A stretch of 64,000 nt of DNA from contig NC_081406.1 of assembly GCF_030272615.1 (NCBI RefSeq), forward strand, positions 244,023,218 through 244,087,217, written 5' to 3'. Positions 33,240 to 48,125 of this stretch are shown here, in pieces. Each line of letters starts with the position of its first letter. Position 1 is the first letter of the stretch. Source of the DNA: Cryptomeria japonica. Taxonomy: Eukaryota; Streptophyta; Pinopsida; Cupressales; Cupressaceae. Both the position numbers and the translations under genes were made by a program. A model generated the notes under the pieces. It saw only the letters and a list, made by a program, of their open reading frames with translations, had not been told where the DNA came from and ran no database searches.

Positions 33240-35390
33240 CCAAGTTGGTACATGTTTGTGTGATGATTCATTAAATGATGTGGTACTTAAAGATATTCAT
33301 TTGATCATTAATTCATGTCAAACTATTATTTGAAATCAATGAAAGATTAAATAAGAATATTTTATCTTGGAGAACTATAAATAAATAACACTAGTTGCCT
33401 TATAATTTTCATCAATTATCACTTGCATGCTTACTTATTGTTTGCAAACACTTACCAAGTTAATAAAGTTAGCCATTCTAGGGACCGTGCAAGAAGAACA
33501 TGAACTCTCACAATGCAAATCTCCCAAATTAAGAAAGATTAGACATCATAATGAACTGAATTATACAAAGTGCTGCGTCCGACTCAACCTGTAACATCTT
33601 CTTTCAACTTTTCTGGACTTCATGACACAAAAATGGAGAAAAAATTGTGGGTGCTCGACTGAATAATGAAACAGACTGCACTTTTGAAAATAGAGAAACT
33701 TTTGTGTATAATTGGATACTTTTGTTGAGTTGTTGAGTTACCAGTCAAATGTTGTTCATCTATCACATAAGAGCTGTTTAAATCATAATAAATGTTAAAC
33801 AGGTGATATTTCTGATAGTGTTTGACAGTGTTAAATTTTAATATTAAAATCATCGTTATCATTATCATTACTGCCACATGGGAAAGTTATCACCGGCATA
33901 TATATAAACTCCACTGGACCACACATAGAGCTTTCATGCATTGTTTTTCTTCTCTTTTTCTCCCGATTCTACAGATTTCTTTTACACTTAGATAGCCCGC
34001 TATTTTCAATGCCTCACATCATGGTATACCTCGGAAGAACAGTAAAAGTTTGAAAGCGATGTTTATCAAAAGTATGTGAAATTCTATCCTGAAATCTACC
34101 CATCATAAAAAATCTAGCAAATCTAGCATGAGCTGCTAAATCTATCCATCCTCCAGAAGTGCTTTCACAATGGTTATCAGAGAATTGTATGTACAATTAT
34201 AATCCTCATGTATTTTCCAGCAGGATAAAATTTCTCTTTCAATACGGTCTTTGAGAAAGACTGATAGTAATTTACGTCCATTTTCTTTCGATCTAAAAAA
34301 GAGTTGGTTGGTTGATCAAAGTGTGTTCATTCTTCAAGTTCTTTTATATTAATGTATAGTTTATAAATTATGAGTGGTAGGTCTTATAGGTCGAGTTTTA
34401 ATTCTTTCTAACTTTAATCTAATAAAATATTATTTCGAATAAGATATGTAAGTGGATTTTGATCTTTGTTTGTTTATCTCTCTAGCTTTTGAGGTATTAC
34501 AAATCTGATAGAAATACAAAACTCCCATCGGAATTTATAATAATTTCAACACTTAATTATTTTTAGATTCGATTTTCAAATTGTATGATGGTCTTATAAT
34601 CATTTAGTTAAACTATAATAACTTATTACATCTATTTTCAAGAGCTTTTTCTTTTTCAATAGGTAAGTATGTTTTTACATCAATCGGTATTTTATCATTT
34701 CTATATTAATATTTGTCTCATCTCATTAATTTTGTCTAATTTTGTATGCTTGTCCAACAAGTGGCATGATATCATTTGTACATCAATTATCTTAGTACTT
34801 CTATATTAACCATTTTGTCTCAACTAACATCAAAACTTCCATTCAAATTGATATAACTCAAGAAATGAAGTGATCCTTTCATAGACATGGCTTTGCATTT
34901 GGTTCAATAAAACATGAAAAACATTTATGATCCTTATTCCATGATCATGTTTGTGCATCTAATTAAATGTAACTAAAGAAACCAATACATCCGTGTTCCA
35001 TCCTTGTTCTATGAATATAATTTTGTATTCAATTCATGTATCTTGAGAGACCAGTAGATCATGATTACACATTCATCTAGGATTCTTAACAAGAGGGTAC
35101 CATTCTATCAAAATTCTATAGCATTCACTCTAGCTCCAATAGATGCCACATGGATTGTACCTTGAAGGGAAAGTTTTTAATGTCTTACCATAATTTATAC
35201 TTTAAATGAACTACAACCCATGGCTAACTTTAAATAAGTTATTCAAAATAAAAGATTTATCATATAATGCTAATAAATTGTTAGTATGTTAATGCTTCGA
35301 ATAGCTAGTATGTAGATTATTCTTCATTTTCCTATGACTCTATACCAATCACAAAATAATTTAGTAAACAATCATGATAAGATCAGGTGT
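33240..35390 (+). repeat. Duplicated segment, copy 1
   Basis: Collinear with 51656-53455. Conserved blocks include GTTGAGTTGTTGAGTTAC, GTGTTTGACAGTGTTAAA, a TATATATAAACTCC box, GAGCTTTCAT, AGTGGCATGATATCATTT and GATATAACTCAAGA. This copy carries about 0.6 kb (34090-34670) absent from the other. No protein was recognised; small open frames such as 34014-34196 on the minus strand have no known motif. Confidence 0.85.
33899..33907 (+). promoter_or_regulatory. Conserved TATA-like box in duplicated segment
   Basis: TATATATAAACTCC is preserved in both copies (here and at 52569-52578), along with about 70 following bases including a pyrimidine-rich TTTTTCTTCTCTTTTTCTC tract. It resembles a plant core promoter and 5' leader. 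No downstream gene was recognised. Confidence 0.45.
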
Positions 35391-36978
35391 ATCTCTACAC
35401 CATAACCTATGCATTTTGTTCTCTATAACTTCTTTGATCTATAAAATTGTCTAAAATTAGTAACAATGGTATCAAACCCATCAAAAATATTAGCCTTCAT
35501 GTGATTAAATTTACCTAATGGATTCCACACTCTTACCAAAGGATGTACATTGAATTTATCATACTCCTTGTGATGCTTCCCATATAACAATCAAGACAAG
35601 ATATAGTGTGAGGTAATAGATCTCTGATAACATAAACATAGACATAATTACTACCTTCCTTTTCTAAAATAAAAACCTTGGAATCATCACACTATTTTAA
35701 CGGATCAAAATTTTAATGCTAGTATTATGTAGAGCGCTTCCTAATGCACATTCTTTCATGTAACTATACAAATTAGAAATATCAGACCTTTTTTTTAAGT
35801 CAATGCCTTTAACTTGAAGACTCGGTATTTTTCTCAGTTTACTTTTCATACATATCTTACATTTCATGAGTCATTATAGGATTTATGTGTGTAAATTGAA
35901 AAGGAAAAAATTTATGAATTATACATTCAAAAATTTATTCTTCTTCCTTGACTTCATTAAGATTTACACTCTAAACTTTTTTACTAAATATTAGAATTAA
36001 AAAATATATTCTCTTATATTGTATTTTGTACCTTCCATTAGCATGAGATATTCTTCTAACATCTACTTCCTTTCACATCCTTTCATATTTGATTCATCCT
36101 TTAACTCATGCTCATTTATTATAATTTCTGAGTCATTCAAAATATTAATGTATTCTTTTATAGCTAGTTGAACCTTGATTTCTATTATTTATCTTTCTTA
36201 TTAGGTACATAGTCCTCTAGATTCACAAATACTTTAGGCTCTTTCAAGTTTGAGCTCAAATCTAATACTACCTTATGATGTGTAGCTTCTCCCTACCATG
36301 ACACTTATGACCTAAATTGCATGAATCCTTGAAAGAAAATAGAGCTTCTTCTTCCTAATCTCTTTCTTTGGTATCCTCATCTATCTTATTCATAATAAAT
36401 AGAGGTGTGGTCTTCTTAGGAGGGTCATTTCATACTGTGTTATCTGATCCTTCTCTTCCAAGTTGCTTAAACATTCTTTCTTTTAAAACTGTTTTATTTT
36501 AGTATTTTTTTGTCAGTGTTCTTCTTTTTGTAAAAACATTGGAAAAAAATTGTTTGATTTGTGTTCCTCAATAACTTATTCTAATTCTAATTTTTCATAT
36601 TCTCTTGTTGTTTTAATTAGAATTATATGTTTCTTCAATTTTTGTTATTTTTTATATGTAATTGACAAAACTGTTTTCTACCTTTTTCTATTACCTATAT
36701 GAGTATTTAGGAAAGGAAATTCTACATATTTTTTAAATTACAAAGTTACCTTAAATGTTTTTAATAAAATATAGTACTTGGAAAACTAGTTAACACTTTC
36801 TTCCATCTATGATCTAATCAATTTATTGAGTTGTAAGGAATTAATATTCTCTCTTCATAGCTTTACAAAAAAAGGTTTTATATTCATCATTACTATTTTG
36901 AAGCATAATATTGAAACTATTAAAAATATTTGATCATCCCATGATTCATTGTCTAGAAAAAAACAACTCTGACACCAT
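35391..36978 (-). pseudogene. Very decayed Ty3/gypsy gag remnant, minus strand
   Basis: On the minus strand at about 36335-36275 the translation FSFKDSCNLGHKCHGREKLHIIR recalls the gypsy zinc knuckle (FKC....GHKC.GK.LH), with cysteines replaced. A primer-site-like sequence is at 36967-36977 with an LTR-like end just beyond. Stops and frameshifts are everywhere, and the rest is unreadable. The 35391-35700 part may be unrelated. Confidence 0.4.
36967..36977 (-). promoter_or_regulatory. Primer-binding-like site and LTR border, minus strand
   Basis: The minus strand reads GGACATTACA, then A, then TGGTGTCAGAG. This looks like an LTR end (ACA) followed by a PBS one base off the tRNA-Met consensus TGGTATCAGAG. 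The LTR would extend rightwards from 36979, but its other end was not found. Confidence 0.45.
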
Positions 36979-37096
36979 TGTAATGTCCTTGCAAAAATTT
37001 AAGTTATTTTTTAGAAGATTTAAATGTAATTACTAAGAACCTTATAAGCCCTAAATTACATCAAGGTTTACCAACTACATTAATGACTTTAGATAT
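36979..37096 (-). other. Possible LTR end of the decayed gypsy element
   Basis: Begins TGTAATGTCC on the plus strand, the complement of an LTR end. No partner is available in the window, so its length is unknown. Confidence 0.3.
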
Positions 37097-39691
<2,595 letters not shown>

Positions 39692-41175
39692 GTCTTATTT
39701 AAGGTTTTAAAGAGTTTAAAGGGGAAGAGAATTTGTATAACAATTATTTATGTAATCATTAAAAAAAAAGATCATAAATTTGTATATTTGTGGGGCACAT
39801 TGTAAACAGTGTATTATCAGTTGAACCCACAAACCTTGGCAATTTTATCATAGTCATAGATATTCTTTGGACAATCCATACCAAAGAAAATAAATTTGTA
39901 ACGATTAGAAAGATAACATTGAAGAAAGGGCAACCATTTGAAAAGTATACAAAGGATTTGCAACATGATAAGATTTTGAAAGCTCAGAAAACTTTGAAGT
40001 ATGGTATTTTTATAGACATATTGCTGGATTCTATTTCACTTGTTACTCCTATAGCAGAGCTTGTAGTACTTCATCTAGTGCTATGTTTAGAGCATAAGGA
40101 TTAACAAATGTCAATTCGGAGGCTGGTGGCATCAAAGGTTGGTGGAATTTCTATCATCTCAAGTTAGCTTCTCACTTTGAGATGATTCTTTGTATTAGAA
40201 GATTTTTTTAGTTTGTTTTCTTTCCTTTTTTTTGTTGTTGACATATACATGAAAAATTTGATGTATTATGAAGTTTTATTTTAGAGATAGGTAAGGGATT
40301 AACTTGGTGTTGAGCTGAATATGGATTGTTGTCCAGTGAGCTTATTAGATCATAATCATGAATTATACCCTTCTGAAGATTATCACACAACTTAATGGAG
40401 CTCTGTTGCATTGCAATATGAATTGTTGTTCAATAATTCAAGAATATATGATTCGAGAGTTCAAGACCTAGAACTTGGGAATTCAAATTTAAGGTACAGA
40501 CTTCTAAGGGTCACAAGGTAGCTTGATAGAGAACTAATTTATTTAGAATTTGTTTCCTCAAATAAATATCATCTAAAATATATATATTTATTTTATGTAA
40601 CTAGCCATTTTTGTTTTCTAATCCTTAAGGGGGGGTTCCCTTGTCAAGATGAAATGTGAGATTTTAGGGTACTTTTGTAGGGAAAAAATTTAATAAGGGG
40701 GGTAATGTTAGAAAATGTTAGCATGTATTACATTGTTGGTGATTGGTATAGACAATTTCTTATTGTGCAATTATTCCAGCTACATAATGTATTTGGCTTG
40801 TATTTTAATTCACTACCATCAATGAATCGATTAAGATTTAACCTTCAAAAAGACATCTTGGAATGGGGAAGTTCAAAAGTTTTGTGACGACCAAGGAACG
40901 GTAAAAAATTAAAGTACAAACAATGTCTATATGAGAAGCTCAAAAAACAATCACAAATAAATCCTTAGAAGACTAAGTATGCCTTCAAACCTGGAGATTT
41001 AAGGGACCTTATACAAACACTAGTAGAAAGAAAATAGCCACACACATAAAACTAGACTATGAAGCACACAATAAATAAAAAATTGAAATCTTGCTTCATA
41101 ACATAGATTATTACAAAAGGGATATGGTATGATATATGGTAAAGATAGTGGTTGAGTAAAAGTCATAATAAGTAA
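39692..41175 (+). repeat. Old LTR-element repeat, copy B, left part
   Basis: Collinear with 21389-21715 plus 30714-31793. It carries the uninterrupted chromovirus target (ACTTG at 40038-40042). An open frame of 104 codons at 39790-40104 (RKITLKKGQPFEKYTKDLQ) is shared in broken form with copy A but matches no family I know. A PPT-like AAGGGGGGTAA then TGTTAG at 40706 suggests a copia-type 3' LTR start. Confidence 0.85.
41171..41175 (+). other. Target-site duplication, left (AGTAA)
   Basis: AGTAA precedes the TGTAGTAACCC end of the 4.2-kb element and recurs at 45421-45425 directly after its CA end. The uninterrupted copy A has AGTAA at 31789-31793. Confidence 0.9.
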
Positions 41176-41288
41176 TGTAGTAACCCACTTAACTTAATCC
41201 AAAAACTCAACTGATTTTTTTTTTTAATATATAAAAATATTGATTTCTTATTCTTACTTATTCTTTTTTTTTAATTCAATCACATACT

Positions 41289-41475
41289 CAGGTACAACTA
41301 TCCAAATGGGATAGGCATCCATCCAACCAAGATGGGCATCTAGCCATATGGGTTAGGCATCTATCCATACGGGACTAGGCATCTAACCATACAGGTTAGG
41401 CACCTGTCCATACAGGACAAGAGGTTTCATCTATCCAATCCGGGATAGGCATCTACCCAAATGGGGCAGGCATCT
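41289..41475. repeat. Degenerate minisatellite inside the long LTR, unit about 26-27 bp
   Basis: About seven units of the type GGCATCTATCCATACGGG separated by TTA, ACTA and similar. Units vary in length and sequence, so the array is old. Confidence 0.8.
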
Positions 41476-44044
41476 ATTCATAAGAATAGGATATGCTCTG
41501 GCCAGAGACTTTAGACTCATCGGGACCATCCGGGTCCTGAGCCACTCTCTAAAGACTACACTCCCCTACCAGGAGTGCACCGAGGTCTCTGTCCTTAGGA
41601 GTATAAAAACAATTACATAAACAAGCTTGAGTTTCGCCTCAGAATTCGACCTAAAGCCTCGAGAAGTCAAGCGAATCCACATGAGATTCCTTCTGAGTAT
41701 GCATTGAATTAATTTTAACCTTTCATTTATTATTTGCACCATTTGATTAAAGGACCAAGGAGCTTCAAGAACTAGCTACTCACTCATAACCAAATCCTAA
41801 TCCCCATCCCTGAACGCCTGAGTACAAGGGACAACTTCGTCCCTAGACTGCCTACATACCCATTTTGGCACGAGATCAAGGCGTAAAGTATGCAGTTCTG
41901 GTTTCTAACTATGGTTTAATGTAAACTGTTTGGTGGGTATGCAACCCTTTCTAGGGTCATTGTCCCAGATAGTTTCTCTGCGGTTGCTACCCACGATGGT
42001 AGCTTTATAGCAAAAAGGCTCAAGGTGGCCTTTTGCTTGTGGCTTAAACAACTAAGACCTATTTCCTATTATATGCATCACCCTTAATCCGTTATCATCC
42101 ATTGAAATCATCAAGATAAAATAAATTCCAAGATCATAACACACCCAAACCCTAATGGGGTTTTCTCAGGTTCAACTGAGCGAATGTAAATTCCTTTTAA
42201 AATTAATCTTTTTTTAGATTATTGATCCATGGGGGATTACCCACCCCTTGGATTTTAACTTCCAAATGACCCTTATTTCTCCCCGGCGGTTTATAGGGAC
42301 GAGGCCATAGGCGTCGTTGTTGCAGCTTTATTAGGCGTTAAGTGCCTTAGTTCAATACGGAGGCATTACCCGTAAGTGTGACCCAGAGGCACCATAGATA
42401 CTGAACGCTGCTAAGGTTTTTGGTTTCAACTCCTCTTATTTAGTTGTCTATCTAAGAATTTAACTAAGAATTCATGAAATCATAAATAAAAATTATACTA
42501 AAACAACTATGAAAACAAATTATTACATGCAAGGAATAACTACTTGGACTTAAAAAAAACTGAGATATAAGTATTACATGATAAACAATTCAACCATTTG
42601 GAAATAGTATTTTCTTGAAAGAAAATTATAATTGTAAAACTTAAACTATATTCGTGAAAGTACTAATCACTTGAAAACTATGATACTTATAGTAGATAGC
42701 TTACAAAAATGACCATTTCACTTTAAGTATGAATCCTAAAACTTGAAAGGTACTAAATTGCTTGAAAGAAATTTAAATGATTAAATAGCAAGACTTTGGA
42801 AAAGAATTAACATTAACTTGTTGAAGAGAAAAACTATTAATAATAAGCTTGAGAATAACCACATTACTCATAAACCAACTAATTTTTCCATTTGAAATAT
42901 AGCATAAATTTTATCTTTAATTATTTTCTAGAAATGGTAACCTTACGTAAATATTAATCCTTATACTTGAAAGGTACTATTTTGCTTGAAAGAAGATTAA
43001 ATGATTAAATAGAAAGACTTTGGAAAAGAATAACATTTATCAAACTTAACACACTATACCATAATTTAAATAATTTGAAGGAACTTACATTTCAATTAAT
43101 AATAAGCAAAATATTTAATTAATAATAATTTATTTCATATGTTATTTGATCTCTTAATTATAATTCATCGTCAACATATTACTTATAAATAACTCCTTAT
43201 CCATTTATATACCAAATATAAAGATTATATGGAATTTAATTTTTTTTTAAATAATTAGAGAGCACATGATAAGGTCAAAAGTAAGCTTTACCCAACATCA
43301 TCCAAATATGAAAATAAATTAAATCTGTTTTTTTTGTTTTTTTGTTTTCTTTCTTTCTTTTTTCTGAAATAAAATTTCCAAACACTCAAATTAAAATTAT
43401 TCTTTTTAATAAATATAATTTAACAAATGATTTTAAAATTTATAGCTTTAATAGGGAAAAGCAAATAAGAAAGTTTTAAAGCTTTTTAGATAACTTACTA
43501 ATTATTAAAAAAAAGCAATCTTCGAGACAATTTTATCCCCTGGTATTTTAAATTTTAATCCTCATGTAGTTAAATAATAAGCCAATTAAATCATTGGTTC
43601 AAAACTATTGATGCAATTTAAAATTAAGGGTGCTAATATCTATTTATAAAATAAGCAATTAATTTAATATTATTATTATTAACTTTTATACAAGAGATCA
43701 TAACAATCAACAATCAAATCAATGATAAATTTACTATAATTGATTTTTATTCATTTTATCTAAATTTATGTTTATCAACAAATAGATTACTTAATATTTG
43801 TCTTAAATAAAGTTGCCTCACAAAAATGTTATCTTAAATACCTTGATAAAATTAAATTTAAATATAAAGGAAAACAATTTCTTTTTATTTTAATGAATAA
43901 ACAAATTAAGGAAGCAATCTCAACCCTTAGATTAGATTAATATTAGCCCTTAGATGTAGAGTTCACCCACAACCCTAAAATCTTTATACTTATACTAAAA
44001 TTTAGGGCTTTTCTTCCATTTCATTGTCATGAATCTTGCAGGAA

Positions 44045-44196
44045 GAATGGAGAAGAAGAATGCATACAGAAGAGTTCCACAAAATCTACCATGCATATCT
44101 ATGAGTTTGCAACCCCTAAGAATGGAGAAGAAGAATGCATTCAAAAGAAAAGTTCCACAAAATCTACCATGCCTGTCTATGAGTTTGGAACCCCTT
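44045..44196. repeat. 75-bp tandem duplication inside the long LTR
   Basis: GAATGGAGAAGAAGAATGCA starts at 44045 and again at 44120. Both units continue with GTTCCACAAAATCTACCATG and TATGAGTTTG. The 63-codon open frame across it is fortuitous. Confidence 0.9.
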
Positions 44197-45420
44197 GTCA
44201 TCAATCAACTTCCTATTTGAATAAAACCCTCTTGACAGGACAATTGTTTCCACTCTTATTTGTTGGTTAATATATGCAAATTATGGAGATTTTTGGAAAT
44301 CCTTTTGCAAGGATTGAATGGCTACTTTAGTTGCAGATTTTCAAGTTTAGTTTTCTTTTTTTCTTTTTCTTTTTCAAAGAAGGCTTTTAAATTGATTTTT
44401 TTTTTTTTTGGGGGGGGGGGGTTCTATTTGAGGCTACAAACAAACCTTTCTGGAGGCTCCTCTGGGGCTGCAATCTTTCACAGGAAGTCACAGACACCAC
44501 CCCGGAGGGAACAAGCGCCTTACCCTTGGGAATTGAAACCGCTTTATATATCCCAAAGCAAACATATTTTATTTGAGTAGGTAGGAAGCTTATCTCCCTC
44601 CTTAAACACGATAAATAGGATGTGCTTTATAGGCTTGACATGCAATTTTTATTTATTTATCTAGCATGGTTTGAAAAAAAAAACTTTCTTGAGAATTCAA
44701 AAGACTACTTAATCACAAAACAATCAACTCTCCCCTCTTTTTTTTCGAAAATCTAGAACTCAATATATAGAAAAGAGAGTCATTTTCTCACTACAAAAGA
44801 GTTAATTGATTTCCATATTCTTTTCCCAAAATAATTTTATGCAAAAATGATTAATTGACATAGTGGGGGTCACATGCAAAAATTTGAATTGAGATTCTCT
44901 TCTAGAACCTTCTCATTTCCTCCTACAACATGTGCTAAATAGTATATTGAGAAAATAAACAATTTCTAAATTAATTTCATGCGAAAATGATTGTTGTCAT
45001 AGTGGGGGTTACATTTGACCATGCATTCAAAATTCAAATTCAAAATCTCCTCCAAAAATGCATTTTGTAACTCCTTTGTCATAAAAATGCCATGAATAGA
45101 ATTATTCTTGTCATAGAATAATTTTGAAACTCCCATGTCATATATTTGCTAAATATAATATTTATTCCTTAATATTTTGAATTTAAAAATTCTTTTCTAG
45201 AATCTTCTTATTTCTCCTACACCATGTGCTCAATTACTATATTGAGAAAATAAACAATTTTCAAATAAATTATGACCTCATGTGTGTGTCACCACTTAAA
45301 TTCCTTTTTATTTAAAAACTTCAACCTCATTTCAATTTATCTTTTCTTTCTAACATTACTCATAAAATTAATATTATAATAATAATAATAATAATAATAT
45401 CCAAAAAGAGGGTTATGACA

Positions 45421-46283
45421 AGTAATTTAACATTGGAGACAATTCAATGGGTTGGAAGGTACATATTTAAAAAATATAAATAATAAAGTCCAAAAACCTT
45501 AACAATAGAATGATGAAATACAAATGAGGGTGATATAAATCTTAATCATATGTGAAATGAGAAATTTAAGATTAAAAAAATAGTGACCAAAACCCTATGA
45601 AAAGATTCTAGATGGGTTTAAATATTGAGTTCACCCTTTTATAAGAAGAATAAAACTATCCAACATAATAAATGTAAGAAAAATAATGTAAGAAAGTTGT
45701 AAAAAATAATTTACCCTTGATAAAGGAGGTGGCCCATATTAAGATATTACTTGATTTGATATAAAAATATAGTGATCTTATAAGAATATAAGATCATACC
45801 TCAATGTGGGATATAGAAAATGTTGTGGGTGATATTTCATAGTTGGTTTTGGAAATGAGTTTGAGATGAGATAGATCTATGACAACAACGGTTTATGAAT
45901 TCTATGGCTATGCACCAACCTATGTCGATATTGTGTCTATAGTTCATCAATATTTGTTCTCACGGATTTGAACTTGGTTTGTATGAACAAAATTTGAGTA
46001 TAGAAATGTACGTATAACATGGAAACTTTATATATCTACAAAAAATTATTTGACATCGTGTCTATATTTGCAATAAATACTAGTGATGTAGACAAACATC
46101 TTTGAGAACATGTTAAGTGAGGATCTTGTCCTTGTAATATACTCCTTGATTAATTCCATAATCTAGATCAAATTGGAAACACACGACACAATGAATACAA
46201 ATAGAATTGTAATAATAAGAGTAACTTAGAACTTAAAACAAAAAAGTACAAGAGACCATATAAAGACCTAGTGTGAAACTAGA
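45421..46283 (+). repeat. Old LTR-element repeat, copy B, right part
   Basis: Resumes the repeat after the solo LTR and aligns with 31794-32556. Shared blocks include CCCTTGATAAAGGAGGTGG, TACCTCAATGTGGGATATAG and GACAAACATCTTTGAGA. An insertion of about 0.1 kb near 45.46-45.70 kb is absent from copy A. Confidence 0.85.
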
Positions 46284-47060
46284 GTTTTAGGGCTTGTTGA
46301 AAAATATGTGATAAATTAGGAGCTTGCTAATATAGCGTGATGTTATGACAAAAAACAAGAGTGATTCTAAATGCACAATGCTAGAAGTGAGTGAATATGA
46401 TATTACTAAAATGGTGATTTCATGATGATCAAATGATCTAGGGGTAATGCCTTTTTATACACCATCTAGGCACATAATTTAAAATATTTTGTGCATGTAC
46501 TAACTTATAATGATTAAATGAAACTAAATTAACTCAAACCTAAAATAAAATTGAGGTTTTGAAATTTTTAGTCAAATCCATAGACCTGAAATTGAATTAG
46601 ATCAAATATGCAAACATAGATCTGAACTTGGAAGACAAACTATTAAACTAGAAAATTGAATTATGTTATTGAAAAGAAAAAAATAATAAAAATATTAAAT
46701 CAATCAAAAACATGAACAAAGATTAAATACTTAAACAATATGAATCAAAAGATGTACACTTTTCACCGATCTATATTAATCCTTACATATCTCTTACTTT
46801 AACTCTGGACCATTGCAAAACATAAAGACTGATGTTGAAAAATAATCAAAAACGGTTTCAGACAAATGTGTTTGCTACGAAATTATTATTATTTGTTACT
46901 GCCATAGGAGAAGACATTCGTGACCCACCTTCCAAGAGAGAAGGATTCCGTGTAAAACTTTGCAAATTTGGTACCGAACTCCAAATAAAATAGAAGTAAT
47001 TTAGTTATATATCTGTACGTCATTAATAATGGTCTGTATTTATACGATAGAGTGTTGCAG
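46284..47060. other. No gene recognised
   Basis: AT-rich, no motifs found on either strand. The last 150 bases lead into the tandem repeat without a visible border. Confidence 0.5.
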
Positions 47061-48125
47061 TGCATGTGAGTTAGTGTACGACGATTAAGCACAAAAAAAT
47101 TGACAGTTTTGTGAGGAGCAATTCTCTTCATAAACATCGTTTTCTTCTTTTCTGTCATTATACCATTGTACACATCAACATCTGCAGAGAAGAAAAGCAG
47201 TCCCATAACAGTATCTATTTCAATATATGACGTTTAAACAGCGAATTGTTTATGTAACAAATTCAAAAATAGTGACAAGACAATTTTTTAACGTTTAGGG
47301 GAAGAGTATCAATAGTTGAGCATGTACGAATAATCGTGAGGGTGGTTGATACTTTTTGCTTCAGTAATAGTACAAATAAAAACTATTGTTTGAAACATAA
47401 AATATCAATTTTTGTGTGTTTATAGTGCATGTGAGTTAGTGTACGACGATTAAGCATTTTCTGAGGAGCAATTCTCTTCGTAAACATCGTTTTCTTCTTT
47501 CTATCATTATACCATTGTACACATCAACATCTGCAAAGAAGAAAAGCAGTCCCATAACAGTATCTATTTCTAATATATGACGTTTAAACATCGAATTGTT
47601 TATGTAGCAAATTAAAAAATAGCGACAAGACAATTTTTTAACGTTTAGGGGAAGAGTATCAATAGCTGAGCATGTATGAATAATTGTGAGGGTGGTTGAT
47701 ACTTTTTGCTTCAGTAATAGTACAAATAAAAACTATTGTTTGAAACATAAAATATCAATTTTTGTGTGTTTATAGTGCATGTGAGTTAGTGTACGACGAT
47801 TAAGCATTTTCTGAGGAGCAATTCTCTTCGTAAACATCATTTTCTTCTTTCTATCATTATACCATTGTACACATCAACATCTGCAGAGAAGAAAAGCAGT
47901 CCCATAACAGTATCTATTTCTAATATATGACGTTTAAACATCGAATTGTTTATGTAGCAAATTAAAAAATAGCGACAAGACAATTTTTTAACGTTTAGGG
48001 GAAGAGTATCAATAGTTGAGCATGTATGAATAATTGTGAGGGTGGTTGATACTTTTTGCTTCAGTAATAGTACAAATAAAAACTATTGTTTGAAACATAA
48101 AATATCAAGTTTTGTGTGTTTATAT
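47061..48125. repeat. Tandem repeat, three units of about 350 bp
   Basis: TGCATGTGAGTTAGTGTACG starts units at 47061, 47426 and 47776 (periods 365 and 350). Units 2 and 3 differ at only a few positions; unit 1 has a 15-base insertion near 47092 and more substitutions. Each unit contains GGGGAAGAGTATCAATAG. Minus-strand open frames beginning MGLLFFSADVDVYNG-like are repeated with the unit and are not regarded as genes. Confidence 0.95.

Larger units (their letters stand above)
41176..45420. mobile_element. Probable 4,245-bp solo LTR
   Basis: The ends TGTAGTAACCC and GGGTTATGACA form an 11-base inverted repeat with two mismatches, and AGTAA flanks both sides. No internal copy of either end, no PBS next to an internal LTR border and no coding domain was found. 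It is therefore best read as a single very long LTR left after LTR-LTR recombination. A non-coding LARD-type element is the alternative. It contains a minisatellite, a 75-bp tandem duplication and two dispersed internal duplications (about 42.72-42.80 versus 42.95-43.05 kb; about 44.88-44.96 versus 45.19-45.28 kb). Confidence 0.8.

Noticed and set aside
41865-41885. Primer-binding site at the TTTTGGCACGAGATC sequence
   Set aside because: It resembles TTTTGGCACGCCC at 20473, but no LTR end precedes it with a matching copy near 45420.
44029-44220. 63-codon plus-strand frame with repeated MEKKNA text
   Set aside because: It is a translation of a 75-bp tandem duplication in a non-coding LTR.
41176-45420. 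Complete LTR retrotransposon with two LTRs
   Set aside because: Neither terminal sequence recurs inside and no internal PBS-gag-pol landmark was found, so a solo LTR is preferred.
46889-47633. Two similar minus-strand frames beginning MGLLFF-like text
   Set aside because: Similarity comes from the 350-bp tandem units; no coding constraint or motif is visible.
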